Shown here: one piece after another, positions 6,677-14,843 of the stretch
Numbering within the stretch: the first letter of the stretch is position 1
Layout: each line of letters starts with the position of its first letter
Assembly: GCA_002310155.1 (NCBI GenBank)
Contig: DBYF01000146.1
Location: 25,405 to 40,247, forward strand
Direction: 5' to 3'
Source of the DNA: Mageeibacillus sp. UBA1193
GTDB taxonomy: Bacteria > Bacillota > Clostridia > Saccharofermentanales > Saccharofermentanaceae
DNA length: 14,843 bases
The notes under the pieces: model-generated
Seen by the model: only the letters and a program-made list of their open reading frames with translations
Told to the model about the DNA's origin: nothing
Databases searched by the model: none
Translations under genes and position numbers: made by a program

Positions 6677-9600
6677 CCGCTCCTTTACCGCTATGCTGTC
6701 TGCGATCTGGATGTCTTTGACCGGTGGTTTCCGCTCGAAGACCTTCCGCCGTGCAATCGGTCTTATGCTTGTTGCGTCCATGTTCCTCAGTTCGACCGGA
6801 ATGGTACTGGCGAAGGAACTCGATGACGAGATGTCTGATCCGTCGACAGGTATCGTTACAGAACTTACTGAAGAATCGTCTTCTGAACCTTCCGAGGAAA
6901 CTTCGGAGGAAGCGACATCAGAAGAGACTTCTTCCGACACAGAAAAAACAACTGACATATCAGAGATATCGGATACAACGAATTCGTCCGATACATCTGA
7001 TGAAAGCGAGTCCTTGACCGACGAAACTTCTGATACTTCGGATACTTCGGATACTTCGGATACAGAGGCTTCGGATATCTCATCTGATACGGAAGATTCT
7101 GAGATCCCTTCGGATAAAGAAGATACGGAAGCTCCGGCAGAGAGTACGGATTCTCTGCAGGACGGCATGATCCCGGGAATTGCGATGACCGATCCGTCGG
7201 TGGCATCTGAACTGAATAAGACAGAGAAGACATTCCGAGGAGATTCCTATTCGGTAGCTGTTTCGTATGGCCCGGAGACGGGAATCCCTGAGGATGCAGA
7301 ACTGGTCGTTCACGAGATCACTGAGTCGGCAGAGTGTGACGAATATTACGAAAAACTGACCGATGTCGTGGATGACGAGAACGTTGAAACTGCCCGATTC
7401 TTCGACATCAGTCTGATGGTCGACGGTGTCGAGTGCGAACCTCTGGAAGGAACGACCGTTTCAGTTAAGATCGTTCTCGATGAGCAGATCGATGGAAATG
7501 TCAGCGTTGTCCATCTTCTGGATGATCAGGAAGCAGACGTAGTGGATACCGTATCCAGCAACACCGATGAAGGCACGGAGATTACCTTCGAAGCAGAAGG
7601 ATTCTCTGCGTATGCGATCGTCTCCGGACCTACGTCCGGTGGACTTGATGCTTCGTATTCTCGTGTTACTTCTCTGGATGAACTTGCTGAGAAAGGTGCT
7701 CCGGGAAAGGGCGTATACTTCGGACACCCGTTTGGTTTTGCTTTTACGGATCAAGAGATGACGATTGCTGGCTCTCGAAAAGGTATTGTAAAAACACCGA
7801 TCCAGTCGAATAAAGTGGTCCCGTTCGTACCGAAAGAAGGTGCGGTACTGTACTATTTTGAAAGACAGGGTGAAAACTCGAATCAGTTTAAGATCTACTG
7901 CCTGGATACGGATGGACAAACAAAGAAGTACCTCAAACAACTGCCTGGAACTGGAAATGCAATTGCAAGTGGCAGCCTTGTATTTGATACAGAAGCAAAT
8001 GCGTCTGTGTTTACTTTTACGGAAAATACACAAACAGGTTCGGATTTTGGTGATCCTCTTAGAGATATTGACTTTTCGAACACGTGGGATATTACATTGG
8101 GCGATTACTATATCACTTCGCAGAATGGTAACAATGTTAACCAAAACAAGGGAAAGTCTTTTGCAACATATTATCCTAAGGATGGCTGGATGCCCATGTG
8201 CTTCTGGTACTACGATCAGCAGGAACATGACCCGTATGGCCTGGATGGGAAAACAGCTGCTCTTCTGAACACAAAAGGCGGTGACGCAGGAAGAACACTC
8301 CAGTCAACACCTCTGAACAGCACGAATCTTGCATCTTTGCAGGTTGCTGTAGTTACGAAAACGGGAACGTCACATCAGGATAAACTCTACGTTTCTGCAG
8401 AAGAAAATGCGACGATGTGGACATTTACCTGGGTAAGTGAGGATAATTATTATCTTCAGGACGAATCCGGTAAATATCTTACGATTACATCGTCCGGTCT
8501 GTCGATGTCGACGACACCGACGACTGTCCGGGTAGTTCCGGGAACCGACTCATCGTCAGGACAGATCTCTCTAATGAATGGAACCGATATGCTTACATTC
8601 AGCGGATCTGCTGATACAGGATTTAACGTCAATAACGACACCACTACCACCAAAGACCGCTGGCTCTATCTGGCAGAAGAAAGAGATCTGACTCCGGATT
8701 ACGAGAAGACATATTCTGCCAGAAAGATCAGCGTATCCGATCCGGCTCTGGAAAACGGAGAACAGGTCATCGTTTATACGCGCCGCTGGGAATATGACTC
8801 GGCGCTGGGTCGTTACGGATATAAGTACTACGCAATCGATCACGACGGAAACCTGGTTCGTTGCTATGAGAGCGGTGACTACCTGCAGTGGACAGATAAC
8901 CTGATCAATACACTGCTTTGGGATTTCACGATCTATTACAACGAAGGTTATACTTCCGGAAAAGAGAATGAGAATAATTATTATGAACTCTATAACGAGT
9001 ATTCTCAGAAGTATATTGCGCCTCAGCTTACTGACGGACAGATCCTTTCGAGTTCTAAAATCGGTATCCAGCTCGATGGACGAAAGCGCGACCGGTATTA
9101 TTCTTCGATCGTTGCTTGGGACGATGATGGTTATGCGTATTCCAGCGTAATTACCACGGATCAGGAGAATATCGCGGCGGGTGATTTTTCCGAGGCGGAA
9201 GACTTCTATTTCGCCATTATTCAGGACGATCTGACTACGGATGTCGACCTTACTACGGTGGATACAGTAGATAATGCTACCTATGGTATTGTGATGAAGA
9301 TGCAGGATTTTGCGTCGAAACAGTCCATGACAAGGATCCTGGAGACCTTGGACAATACTACTGATTACCATCATACGGGTATGCTTTCTACGAAATTGGA
9401 AAATGGTTATCCGACTATTACAAAGACCGGGCAACCGCTCACAACACTCTTTAACAACCCGAAGGAAGTAAACCATCTGTTTATTGAATCGACTCATGCT
9501 GCTACAGGATACTTCGAGTATGACAGTACCCAGAACTTTGCATCGCTGAATAGTTCCAGAACGGAATTCACAGTATATCAGCAGTTGGGAACGCACGATG

Positions 9601-12600
9601 ATCAACAGAAGAGCACTCTGCAACATGGTCAGTTCCTGCCGTACAATGACCTTACAGAGAATCACTATGCGCAGAAAAATGCTTTGAATCTGTATAACAT
9701 GAACGCCAGATTGAACGACACTTCTGCCGGACGTCTTCCGGATAGTGATCCGAGAAAATATGAAAAACTCTACCGTGTAGATAATCCGAACCTGCAATTC
9801 GGAATGGAGCTGACAGCTTCCTTTATTCAGACCCCAAGCGGACTGGATGACTGGGGACACGATATTATCTACGAGTTCACGGGAGACGATGACTTCTGGT
9901 TCTACGTAGATGATGAACTGGTCATCGACCTCGGCGGATGCCACAGCGCAATGGCCGGATCGATCAACTTTGCTACCGGCGAGGTCATCGTTGATGGAGA
10001 AAGGACCACACTGAGAGACATCTTCTACAATAATTACGAGGCACGTGCAAAAGCAGAAGGTATGAGTGATTCGGAAGCTGCGGCGGATGCTCAGGCTTAT
10101 GTTGACGGACTGTTTGTTCAAAAACCAAATGGCGACTACGTATTCAGAGACTATACCACGCATACCATGAAGATGTTCTATCTTGAGCGTGGCGGCGGTG
10201 CTTCGAACCTTCACATGAAGTTCAACCAGTCTTCCGTTACACCTGGTAAAGTCGTTCTCGGTAAGCAGGTTACAGGTATAGATTCTGCCGATTCTGTTAT
10301 GGCAGAGTTCCCGTATCAGATCTTCTATACGAGGAAAAACGAGACTACTCAGCTTATCGAAACTTGTCCGCTTCTGGGAAATACCGCCGGAATGAGTGTT
10401 GTCTATCGTGGAACAAACGATCCTGTACCGTTCAAGCCGGTATTGACCATTGACGGAGTAGATTATTCGAACGTATTCCTGCTGAAGCCCGGAGAAGAAT
10501 GCGAGATCTCGTTCCCGGATAATATGGTTGAATATTATGTCGTCGAGTGCGGAGTTAACCCGTCTCTCTACGAAAAAGTATATGTCAACGGTAATGAGAT
10601 GAATCCGACCTCGACTGACTCGAACGGACGTGGAAACTATGCGATCCAGCCGGCGAAAGCGAAAGACCGTACGAACGTGAAATATGTAAACCAGATCGAT
10701 CCGGATGCGATCCGTACACTGAATATCCAGAAAAAACTGTATGAAGAAGATGGTGTTAGAGAGATCAGAGCCGAGAATTGTGATGCGCGCTTTAACTTCC
10801 GTCTGTATCTTTCCGGCGAATACGACAGTGCTATCACACCTCAGAATAAGAGCGGCTATGAAGCATATATGTATAACTATCATGTAAAAGATGCTTCCGG
10901 AAATTACTGTTACTGGGATTCTACGGCAAAAGACTTCCGCTCGCTCAATGAGACAGATTTTTCAAATCTGACTGCTGCGCAGAAAGTAAGCGCAACATTC
11001 CAGACATCCATGTATGGCGCGATCTCGAAGATCCCTGCCGGTTACACGGTAGAAGTCAGAGGTCTCATGGTCGGATCTCACTACATGGTAGAAGAACGTG
11101 ACAATGAAGTTCCAGATGGATATTCCAGAAGAGATTACTATTACTGTCAGGATGTCAGTGATACGGTTGCGTATAGCATAAGTACTGATCCGTACAGTGA
11201 CACGATGGGAACAGATGTAAGTCCGAAGGTAGTTGTCAACAACCTCAAGGGCTATGGTCTGCGTGTGTACAAGGAGTGGACAGATAAGGACTTCATGGAC
11301 AGCCATGCGGATGCTTTCTTCGCGGTATATAAGAAGAGTGGAAATGATTATGTTCTGGCTCATCCGGATCCGACACTTCAGAATGCAGTTCACTGCATCA
11401 AGACAAATAAGGATACATCTTACTGGTACTTTGAACACCTGGATTCCGGACTTACTCTGAACGACTATGTGATCCGTGAAGTCAAACTCAATGGCACATA
11501 CAGTGTGGATTCCAATGGTGTTGTGACGGTTGCTCCTTCTGACGTGGAGCCGATCGCCGATGGCGGAGAGATCACGATCAGAGGCACAATGACGGGTGCA
11601 ACGACGGCCAATGATTATGATTACACGGTTTCTTATGAAAAGGGCGCGCTCCTGGACGGCTCCAATATCCGTGTAGATAAGGTCATCAACGACCGTCCGG
11701 GACTCGGGCTGATGAAGACTGACTGGGATGGTGTGACCATGCTCAAGGATGCTGAGTTTACTGTCGTATCTTACGATGACCATGGGGATATTACTTTCAA
11801 GAAAAAGTTCGTTTCTGATGAGAATGGTAATATCACGAAGGCGTTCTTCGTAGAGGGAACGACATATCACCTTACTGAGATCAAGACTCCGACTGGTTAC
11901 TACTGTCCGACCGATGAGATCACGGTCATTTTCAGAAATAACCAGTTCGAAGTAACGGATACTTCCGGTAATGGTTTTGGCATCGGAACGGGAACAGTCA
12001 CTCTCGGAAATGATACGATCCTTTCTATCAAGAACAAGAACTATACACTTCGTGTGCTGAAGGTAGATGCGTATGACGAATCTCCGCTTCAGGGAGCGCA
12101 CTTCGCACTTCATAAGCAGATCAAGGTCGGCCCGGTTACCATGTTCGACTACGATCCGGTACCGGGTTACGAGGATATGGTATCTGATGCGAACGGCGTC
12201 CTTCAGGAACTGGACAATCTTCTTCCGGCCGGAACCTATGAGCTCCGCGAGCTTCAGGCACCTCTCGGATATCTGTCGCTGACTCATAACGTCCGCTTCG
12301 TTGTCGGAGATACTGGCGGAATCACGCTTCTGAATAACTACACGGACGTAACCGTGACCTCGGATGATTCCGTTCCGGAAACGATGGCATTCGAGATGAA
12401 GATCAAAGATTCTTCCGTAAGTAAGGTGCTTACCGTGACGAAGACAGTCAGCGGCAACATGGGAAGCCGTGACCAGAAGTTTGATTTCACGGCGACATTC
12501 TGTGATTCCAACGGAACTCCTTACCAGGACGGTATCGTTACCGCACGCTATGGAGATGGTACAGAAGTGACGATCACTCTCGATAGTACAGGGTCTACAA

Positions 12601-12911
12601 CGTTCCAGCTGGCTCATGGCGACTCGATCCGTTTTGTACTTCCTGAAGATACGCAGTATACTGTCACAGAAGATCCGAACGGTTATACTGCTACATGGAG
12701 AGTCAATAACGGAGGAATCCAGCAGGGAAGTGTGGCGAGCGGAACGCTTACGGAAAACAATACCGTAGCATTCACGAATGCCAAGAATGGTATTATCCCG
12801 ACTGGCGTGACCTTCAAGATCGAGCTCCTTCTGGGCGCGATTATGATCCTCTCCGGTGCAGGCAGCGTAATCCTGTTCACAAAGAGAAGAAGACGGGAAG
12901 AAGATGCTTAA
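6666..12911 (+). CDS. Giant pilus-associated adhesin: Ser/Thr/Asp region, fibro-slime domain, six isopeptide-type domains
   Basis: This 2081-residue surface protein is the probable pilus tip. A long signal peptide (about 1-49) precedes a Ser/Thr/Asp/Glu-rich region (about 58-163) with SDT repeats. A beta-rich module (about 188-320, ending FSAYAIVSG) comes next. A large adhesive region (about 330-930) contains beta-trefoil-like stretches such as DESGKYLTITSSGLSM. A fibro-slime/PA14-like domain (about 936-1192) has GDDDFWFYVDDELVIDLGG starting at 1073. Six Cna_B/FctA-type stalk domains follow, with candidate Lys/Glu/Asn triads K1200-E1294-N1342, K1356 or K1357-E1476-N1525, K1536-E1605-N1675, K1684-E1738-N1790, K1799-E1862-N1890 and K1926-E2002-N2038. 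The last resembles pilin domain 2. The sorting signal IIPTG (2043-2047), a span and a basic tail match the pilin. AAAGGAG (6652-6658) precedes the ATG. The ligand is unknown. I found no convincing thioester motif. Confidence 0.88.
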   Translation: MKNNRSFTAMLSAIWMSLTGGFRSKTFRRAIGLMLVASMFLSSTGMVLAKELDDEMSDPSTGIVTELTEESSSEPSEETSEEATSEETSSDTEKTTDISEISDTTNSSDTSDESESLTDETSDTSDTSDTSDTEASDISSDTEDSEIPSDKEDTEAPAESTDSLQDGMIPGIAMTDPSVASELNKTEKTFRGDSYSVAVSYGPETGIPEDAELVVHEITESAECDEYYEKLTDVVDDENVETARFFDISLMVDGVECEPLEGTTVSVKIVLDEQIDGNVSVVHLLDDQEADVVDTVSSNTDEGTEITFEAEGFSAYAIVSGPTSGGLDASYSRVTSLDELAEKGAPGKGVYFGHPFGFAFTDQEMTIAGSRKGIVKTPIQSNKVVPFVPKEGAVLYYFERQGENSNQFKIYCLDTDGQTKKYLKQLPGTGNAIASGSLVFDTEANASVFTFTENTQTGSDFGDPLRDIDFSNTWDITLGDYYITSQNGNNVNQNKGKSFATYYPKDGWMPMCFWYYDQQEHDPYGLDGKTAALLNTKGGDAGRTLQSTPLNSTNLASLQVAVVTKTGTSHQDKLYVSAEENATMWTFTWVSEDNYYLQDESGKYLTITSSGLSMSTTPTTVRVVPGTDSSSGQISLMNGTDMLTFSGSADTGFNVNNDTTTTKDRWLYLAEERDLTPDYEKTYSARKISVSDPALENGEQVIVYTRRWEYDSALGRYGYKYYAIDHDGNLVRCYESGDYLQWTDNLINTLLWDFTIYYNEGYTSGKENENNYYELYNEYSQKYIAPQLTDGQILSSSKIGIQLDGRKRDRYYSSIVAWDDDGYAYSSVITTDQENIAAGDFSEAEDFYFAIIQDDLTTDVDLTTVDTVDNATYGIVMKMQDFASKQSMTRILETLDNTTDYHHTGMLSTKLENGYPTITKTGQPLTTLFNNPKEVNHLFIESTHAATGYFEYDSTQNFASLNSSRTEFTVYQQLGTHDDQQKSTLQHGQFLPYNDLTENHYAQKNALNLYNMNARLNDTSAGRLPDSDPRKYEKLYRVDNPNLQFGMELTASFIQTPSGLDDWGHDIIYEFTGDDDFWFYVDDELVIDLGGCHSAMAGSINFATGEVIVDGERTTLRDIFYNNYEARAKAEGMSDSEAAADAQAYVDGLFVQKPNGDYVFRDYTTHTMKMFYLERGGGASNLHMKFNQSSVTPGKVVLGKQVTGIDSADSVMAEFPYQIFYTRKNETTQLIETCPLLGNTAGMSVVYRGTNDPVPFKPVLTIDGVDYSNVFLLKPGEECEISFPDNMVEYYVVECGVNPSLYEKVYVNGNEMNPTSTDSNGRGNYAIQPAKAKDRTNVKYVNQIDPDAIRTLNIQKKLYEEDGVREIRAENCDARFNFRLYLSGEYDSAITPQNKSGYEAYMYNYHVKDASGNYCYWDSTAKDFRSLNETDFSNLTAAQKVSATFQTSMYGAISKIPAGYTVEVRGLMVGSHYMVEERDNEVPDGYSRRDYYYCQDVSDTVAYSISTDPYSDTMGTDVSPKVVVNNLKGYGLRVYKEWTDKDFMDSHADAFFAVYKKSGNDYVLAHPDPTLQNAVHCIKTNKDTSYWYFEHLDSGLTLNDYVIREVKLNGTYSVDSNGVVTVAPSDVEPIADGGEITIRGTMTGATTANDYDYTVSYEKGALLDGSNIRVDKVINDRPGLGLMKTDWDGVTMLKDAEFTVVSYDDHGDITFKKKFVSDENGNITKAFFVEGTTYHLTEIKTPTGYYCPTDEITVIFRNNQFEVTDTSGNGFGIGTGTVTLGNDTILSIKNKNYTLRVLKVDAYDESPLQGAHFALHKQIKVGPVTMFDYDPVPGYEDMVSDANGVLQELDNLLPAGTYELRELQAPLGYLSLTHNVRFVVGDTGGITLLNNYTDVTVTSDDSVPETMAFEMKIKDSSVSKVLTVTKTVSGNMGSRDQKFDFTATFCDSNGTPYQDGIVTARYGDGTEVTITLDSTGSTTFQLAHGDSIRFVLPEDTQYTVTEDPNGYTATWRVNNGGIQQGSVASGTLTENNTVAFTNAKNGIIPTGVTFKIELLLGAIMILSGAGSVILFTKRRRREEDA
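7032..7058 (+). repeat. Three perfect tandem copies of a 9-bp unit in the adhesin gene
   Basis: GATACTTCG occurs three times in a row (7032-7040, 7041-7049, 7050-7058), encoding part of the SDTSDTSDT run; degenerate copies lie on both sides. The unit is a multiple of three, so slippage would change the length of the Ser/Thr/Asp region without breaking the frame. Confidence 0.8.
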
Positions 12912-14013
12912 AAAGAAACTCCCATGGATGTTATTGTTTCTGGTGCTGATGGTATTCAGCATCTGGGCCGTCGTGTCCAGAAGTGACAGTTTTTCGCCGT
13001 CGCTTCTTAGAGAGACTCTCATCCATTCAGATGTAAAATGGCTCGTCCTGGCGGTAGTCGGGATGCTCTGTAATATCCTTTTCGAAGGAATCGCACTCGA
13101 TATCCTTGTTCGTACTTTGACGAAGACGGAAGGTCAGAAGCCGATCAGAAGTCACGGTATCGTGTACTCCGCGGCAGATATCTATTTTTCCGCGATCACT
13201 CCGTCCGCTTCCGCCGGCCAGCCGGCGAGCGCTTTTTTCATGAACAGGGATGGGATTCCGGTCGCAAAATCCGCTGTCATCCTAGTCCTGAACATGCTCT
13301 TCTATACCGGAGCTCTCGCGATCGTTGGCGTGATCGGTTTTGCCATCAGCCCGAAGATCTACTGGGGGATGGATCCTCTTGCCCAGACGCTGGTCATGGT
13401 CGGTTTCATTATCCTTCTGGTGCTCTGTACAGTCTTCGTTCTGGTCCTGAAGAAAGAACGCTGGATCAGAAATGTCGCGGTCAAGCTCGTAAAGTTTGCG
13501 AAGAAGATGCACCTCATCCGTGATGTAGACGGCCGTGTCAAGAAGATCGATTCGGCGATCGAGCAGTACAAGAACTGCGCGGATCTGATCTTTAAGAATA
13601 AGCCTGCAATGTTCGCTGCTTTCTTTCTGAATCTCCTGCAGAGATTCTCCCTGGTAAGTACGACGGTGCTGGTCTATCTCGCATTCGGCGGATCCATGAG
13701 CAATCTTGCAGATGTCACCGCTGTTTCCTGTCTCGTACTTGTCGGCGTGTACAGTCTTCCGGTACCGGGCGGTATGGGTGTCGCGGATTACCTTCTGCTG
13801 AGCGGACTTTGCCAGATCGACGATATCGCGAGTACCGCGAACCTCGCACTGTTCTCCCGTGGCATCTCATTTTACAGCTGCATCTTCATCACGATCATCA
13901 TCCTGATCGTCGGATATGCACTTCAGGAAAGAAGGATCCAGAAGCAGAAGGCGGAGGCAAAAGCTGTGGCTGCGGATGATGCTTCGGAAGGATCTGACAC
14001 AAAAGTCGGGTAA
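12904..14013 (+). CDS. Flippase-like integral membrane protein (LPG synthase TM / UPF0104 family)
   Basis: This 369-residue polytopic membrane protein has roughly seven to eight hydrophobic segments. Its family includes the membrane half of lysylphosphatidylglycerol synthase MprF and archaeal AglD-type proteins. The signature regions are ITPSASAGQPASAFFMNRDGIP (98-119, first part ITPSASAGQPAS) and LPVPGGMGVADYLL (about 285-298). No soluble aminoacyl-transferase domain follows, so it is not a full MprF. The family is linked to movement or modification of membrane lipids and lipid-linked sugars; the substrate is unknown. The ATG overlaps the adhesin stop by 8 nt (ATGCTTAA), with a weak GGGAAG upstream, so translation is probably coupled to the adhesin. 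The C-terminal tail is charged and Ala/Lys-rich. A link to envelope or glycan chemistry for the pilus is inference only. Confidence 0.85.
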   Translation: MLKKKLPWMLLFLVLMVFSIWAVVSRSDSFSPSLLRETLIHSDVKWLVLAVVGMLCNILFEGIALDILVRTLTKTEGQKPIRSHGIVYSAADIYFSAITPSASAGQPASAFFMNRDGIPVAKSAVILVLNMLFYTGALAIVGVIGFAISPKIYWGMDPLAQTLVMVGFIILLVLCTVFVLVLKKERWIRNVAVKLVKFAKKMHLIRDVDGRVKKIDSAIEQYKNCADLIFKNKPAMFAAFFLNLLQRFSLVSTTVLVYLAFGGSMSNLADVTAVSCLVLVGVYSLPVPGGMGVADYLLLSGLCQIDDIASTANLALFSRGISFYSCIFITIIILIVGYALQERRIQKQKAEAKAVAADDASEGSDTKVG

Positions 14014-14033
14014 GTGTGCTTTTCGCGCAGGAA

Positions 14034-14058
14034 CTAGACAATGTCAGGGTGCTTTTTT
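14034..14058 (+). terminator. Weak candidate terminator of the pilus operon
   Basis: A short imperfect hairpin (GAC-AAT-GTC core with flanking CT/GG pairs, 14034-14048) is followed after GTGC by a run of six T residues (14053-14058). The stem is weak, so termination here is uncertain. No better terminator is visible before the next gene. Confidence 0.3.
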
Positions 14059-14068
14059 CAATTAATCC

Positions 14069-14077
14069 TGTTATACT
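14069..14077 (+). promoter_or_regulatory. Candidate extended -10 promoter of the acyl-CoA synthetase gene
   Basis: TGTTATACT at 14069-14077 fits an extended -10 element (TGn followed by TATACT). No clear -35 is seen, which extended -10 promoters can tolerate. Transcription would begin near 14084, about 50 nt before the ATG at 14134. Confidence 0.5.
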
Positions 14078-14133
14078 CATAGAGGCGTGTTTTTCGCGTG
14101 TAGTATTGGTAGCAAATGTAGGAGGAATAGAAT

Positions 14134-14843
14134 ATGCCTATTACAGAATATCTAGAGAGAAATGCAGATCTCTACGGTGATGAGGTCGCACTGGTTGAAC
14201 TCAATCCTGAACAGCAGGAGACCGGCCGCATCACATGGAAAGAATTTGAACTGATCCAGCCCACAAAGACACAGGCTTACCGCCGCCAGATCACATGGAA
14301 GGTCTTCGATGAGAAGGCAAACCGTCTGGCCAATATGCTTCTGTCCAGAGGTATAAAGAAGGGCAACAAGATCGGTATCCTCATGATGAACTGCCTCGAG
14401 TGGCTCCCGATCTACTTCGGTATCTTGAAGACCGGCGCGCTCGCAGTTCCGCTTAACTTCCGCTACACATCTGATGAGATCCTCTACTGCTCGAACCTGG
14501 CAGAACTGGATATCCTCTTCTTCGGTCCGGAGTTCATCTCCCGTATCGAGAATATCGAGCCGGCACTCCACAAGAACCGTGCACTTATCTATGTAGGTGA
14601 GCAGTGCCCGTCTTTCGCAGAAGATTACCGTCTCATCACAGGCGATTATTCCAGCACACGCCCGAACATCCCGCTTACGGATGACGATTTCGGTGCAATC
14701 TATTTCAGCTCCGGTACGACCGGTTTTCCGAAGGCGATCCTGCATCGTCACAGAAGCCTTTCCCATGCCGCAGCTGTTGAGCAGAATCATCATTCTACAT
14801 CGCGTGATGACTGCTTCCTCTGCATTCCGCCACTCTATCATAC
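14134..14843 (+). CDS. AMP-dependent acyl-CoA synthetase/ligase (ANL superfamily), 5' part
   Basis: The first 236 codons are present and the gene continues beyond the window. The enzyme activates a carboxylic acid as an acyl-adenylate and then transfers it, usually to CoA. The hallmark P-loop-like motif is YFSSGTTGFPKAILHRH at about residues 189-205 (family consensus YTSGTTGxPKGV). The stretch NCLEWLPIYFGILKTGALAVPLNFRY (about 88-113, ending AVPLNFRY) is typical of the N-terminal domain. ITWK occurs twice close together (about 33-36 and 53-56), an insertion before the usual ANRLA helix. The start is set by AGGAGG at 14120-14125, 8 nt upstream. The substrate pocket and C-terminal lid are outside the window, so the substrate (fatty, aryl or other acid) cannot be judged. 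Confidence 0.93.
   Translation, partial: MPITEYLERNADLYGDEVALVELNPEQQETGRITWKEFELIQPTKTQAYRRQITWKVFDEKANRLANMLLSRGIKKGNKIGILMMNCLEWLPIYFGILKTGALAVPLNFRYTSDEILYCSNLAELDILFFGPEFISRIENIEPALHKNRALIYVGEQCPSFAEDYRLITGDYSSTRPNIPLTDDDFGAIYFSSGTTGFPKAILHRHRSLSHAAAVEQNHHSTSRDDCFLCIPPLYH

Noticed and set aside
6626..7168. Minus-strand frame giving a Ser/Val/Asp-rich protein with SEVSEVSEV repeats.
   Set aside because: It is the reverse reading of the SDT repeat region of the adhesin. It has no ribosome binding site of note and no recognisable fold.
7860..11110. A thioester domain as in streptococcal Cpa, suggested by YCLD and other cysteines in the adhesin.
   Set aside because: I could not find a matching TQxxxW-type glutamine motif at the right distance, so the cysteine alone is not evidence.
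8571..13022. Two very long open frames on the minus strand (8571-10883 and 10962-13022) opposite the adhesin gene.
   Set aside because: The plus strand encodes a coherent multi-domain surface protein. The antisense products show no domain, are biased in Ile/Arg/Ser/Val, and arise because the adhesin's codon usage rarely creates stops on the other strand.
14222..14310. Short internal duplication (ITWK...F twice) in the acyl-CoA synthetase.
   Set aside because: Only a few residues match, and related clostridial enzymes appear to have the same insertion, so it is more likely a family trait than a recent event.
1..14843. Insertion sequences, tRNA or rRNA genes, CRISPR arrays and prophage genes.
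   Set aside because: No transposase, terminal inverted repeats, regularly spaced repeats or structural RNA signatures were seen.

Overview
The window looks like chromosomal DNA from a Gram-positive anaerobe of the Clostridia (Lachnospiraceae/Oscillospiraceae-like). The grounds are strong AGGAGG-type ribosome binding sites, sortase-anchored surface proteins with Cna_B/FctA-type isopeptide domains, a clostridial-style fibro-slime adhesin and a moderate base composition. The species cannot be named from this stretch. All supported genes lie on the + strand.

Region 1 (1-2965) carries a small class I methyltransferase, an unrecognised two-span membrane protein and a sodium:neurotransmitter-symporter (NSS) family transporter. 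A clear intrinsic terminator closes this region.

Region 2 (about 3059-14013) is a sortase-assembled pilus operon. It starts at an AT-rich promoter with two small leader hairpins. The order is: a SipA-like signal-peptidase-fold protein, a two-domain major pilin (FctA/T-antigen type), a class B sortase, a small single-domain pilin (FctB-like), a 2081-residue adhesin, and a flippase-like membrane protein. The last four genes are tightly packed: 15 nt separate sortase and small pilin, the small pilin and adhesin overlap by 11 nt, and the adhesin and flippase overlap by 8 nt. The gene set parallels the streptococcal FCT-3 pilus island (sipA, fctA, class B srtC2, fctB plus an adhesin), but the adhesin comes last rather than first. 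The inferred working model is that the class B sortase joins proteins through a non-canonical (V/I)IPTG motif shared by the pilin and the adhesin. The small pilin would be the base, and the SipA-like protein an assembly factor. That protein keeps the serine position but has glycine where signal peptidase I has its catalytic lysine.

Region 3 (14014-14843) is a short intergenic stretch with a candidate extended -10 promoter, followed by the 5' part of an acyl-CoA synthetase-like (ANL superfamily) gene that runs off the window.

The most interesting material is the pilus locus: the probable pseudo-protease SipA, the giant multi-domain tip adhesin, and the membrane protein translationally coupled to it.
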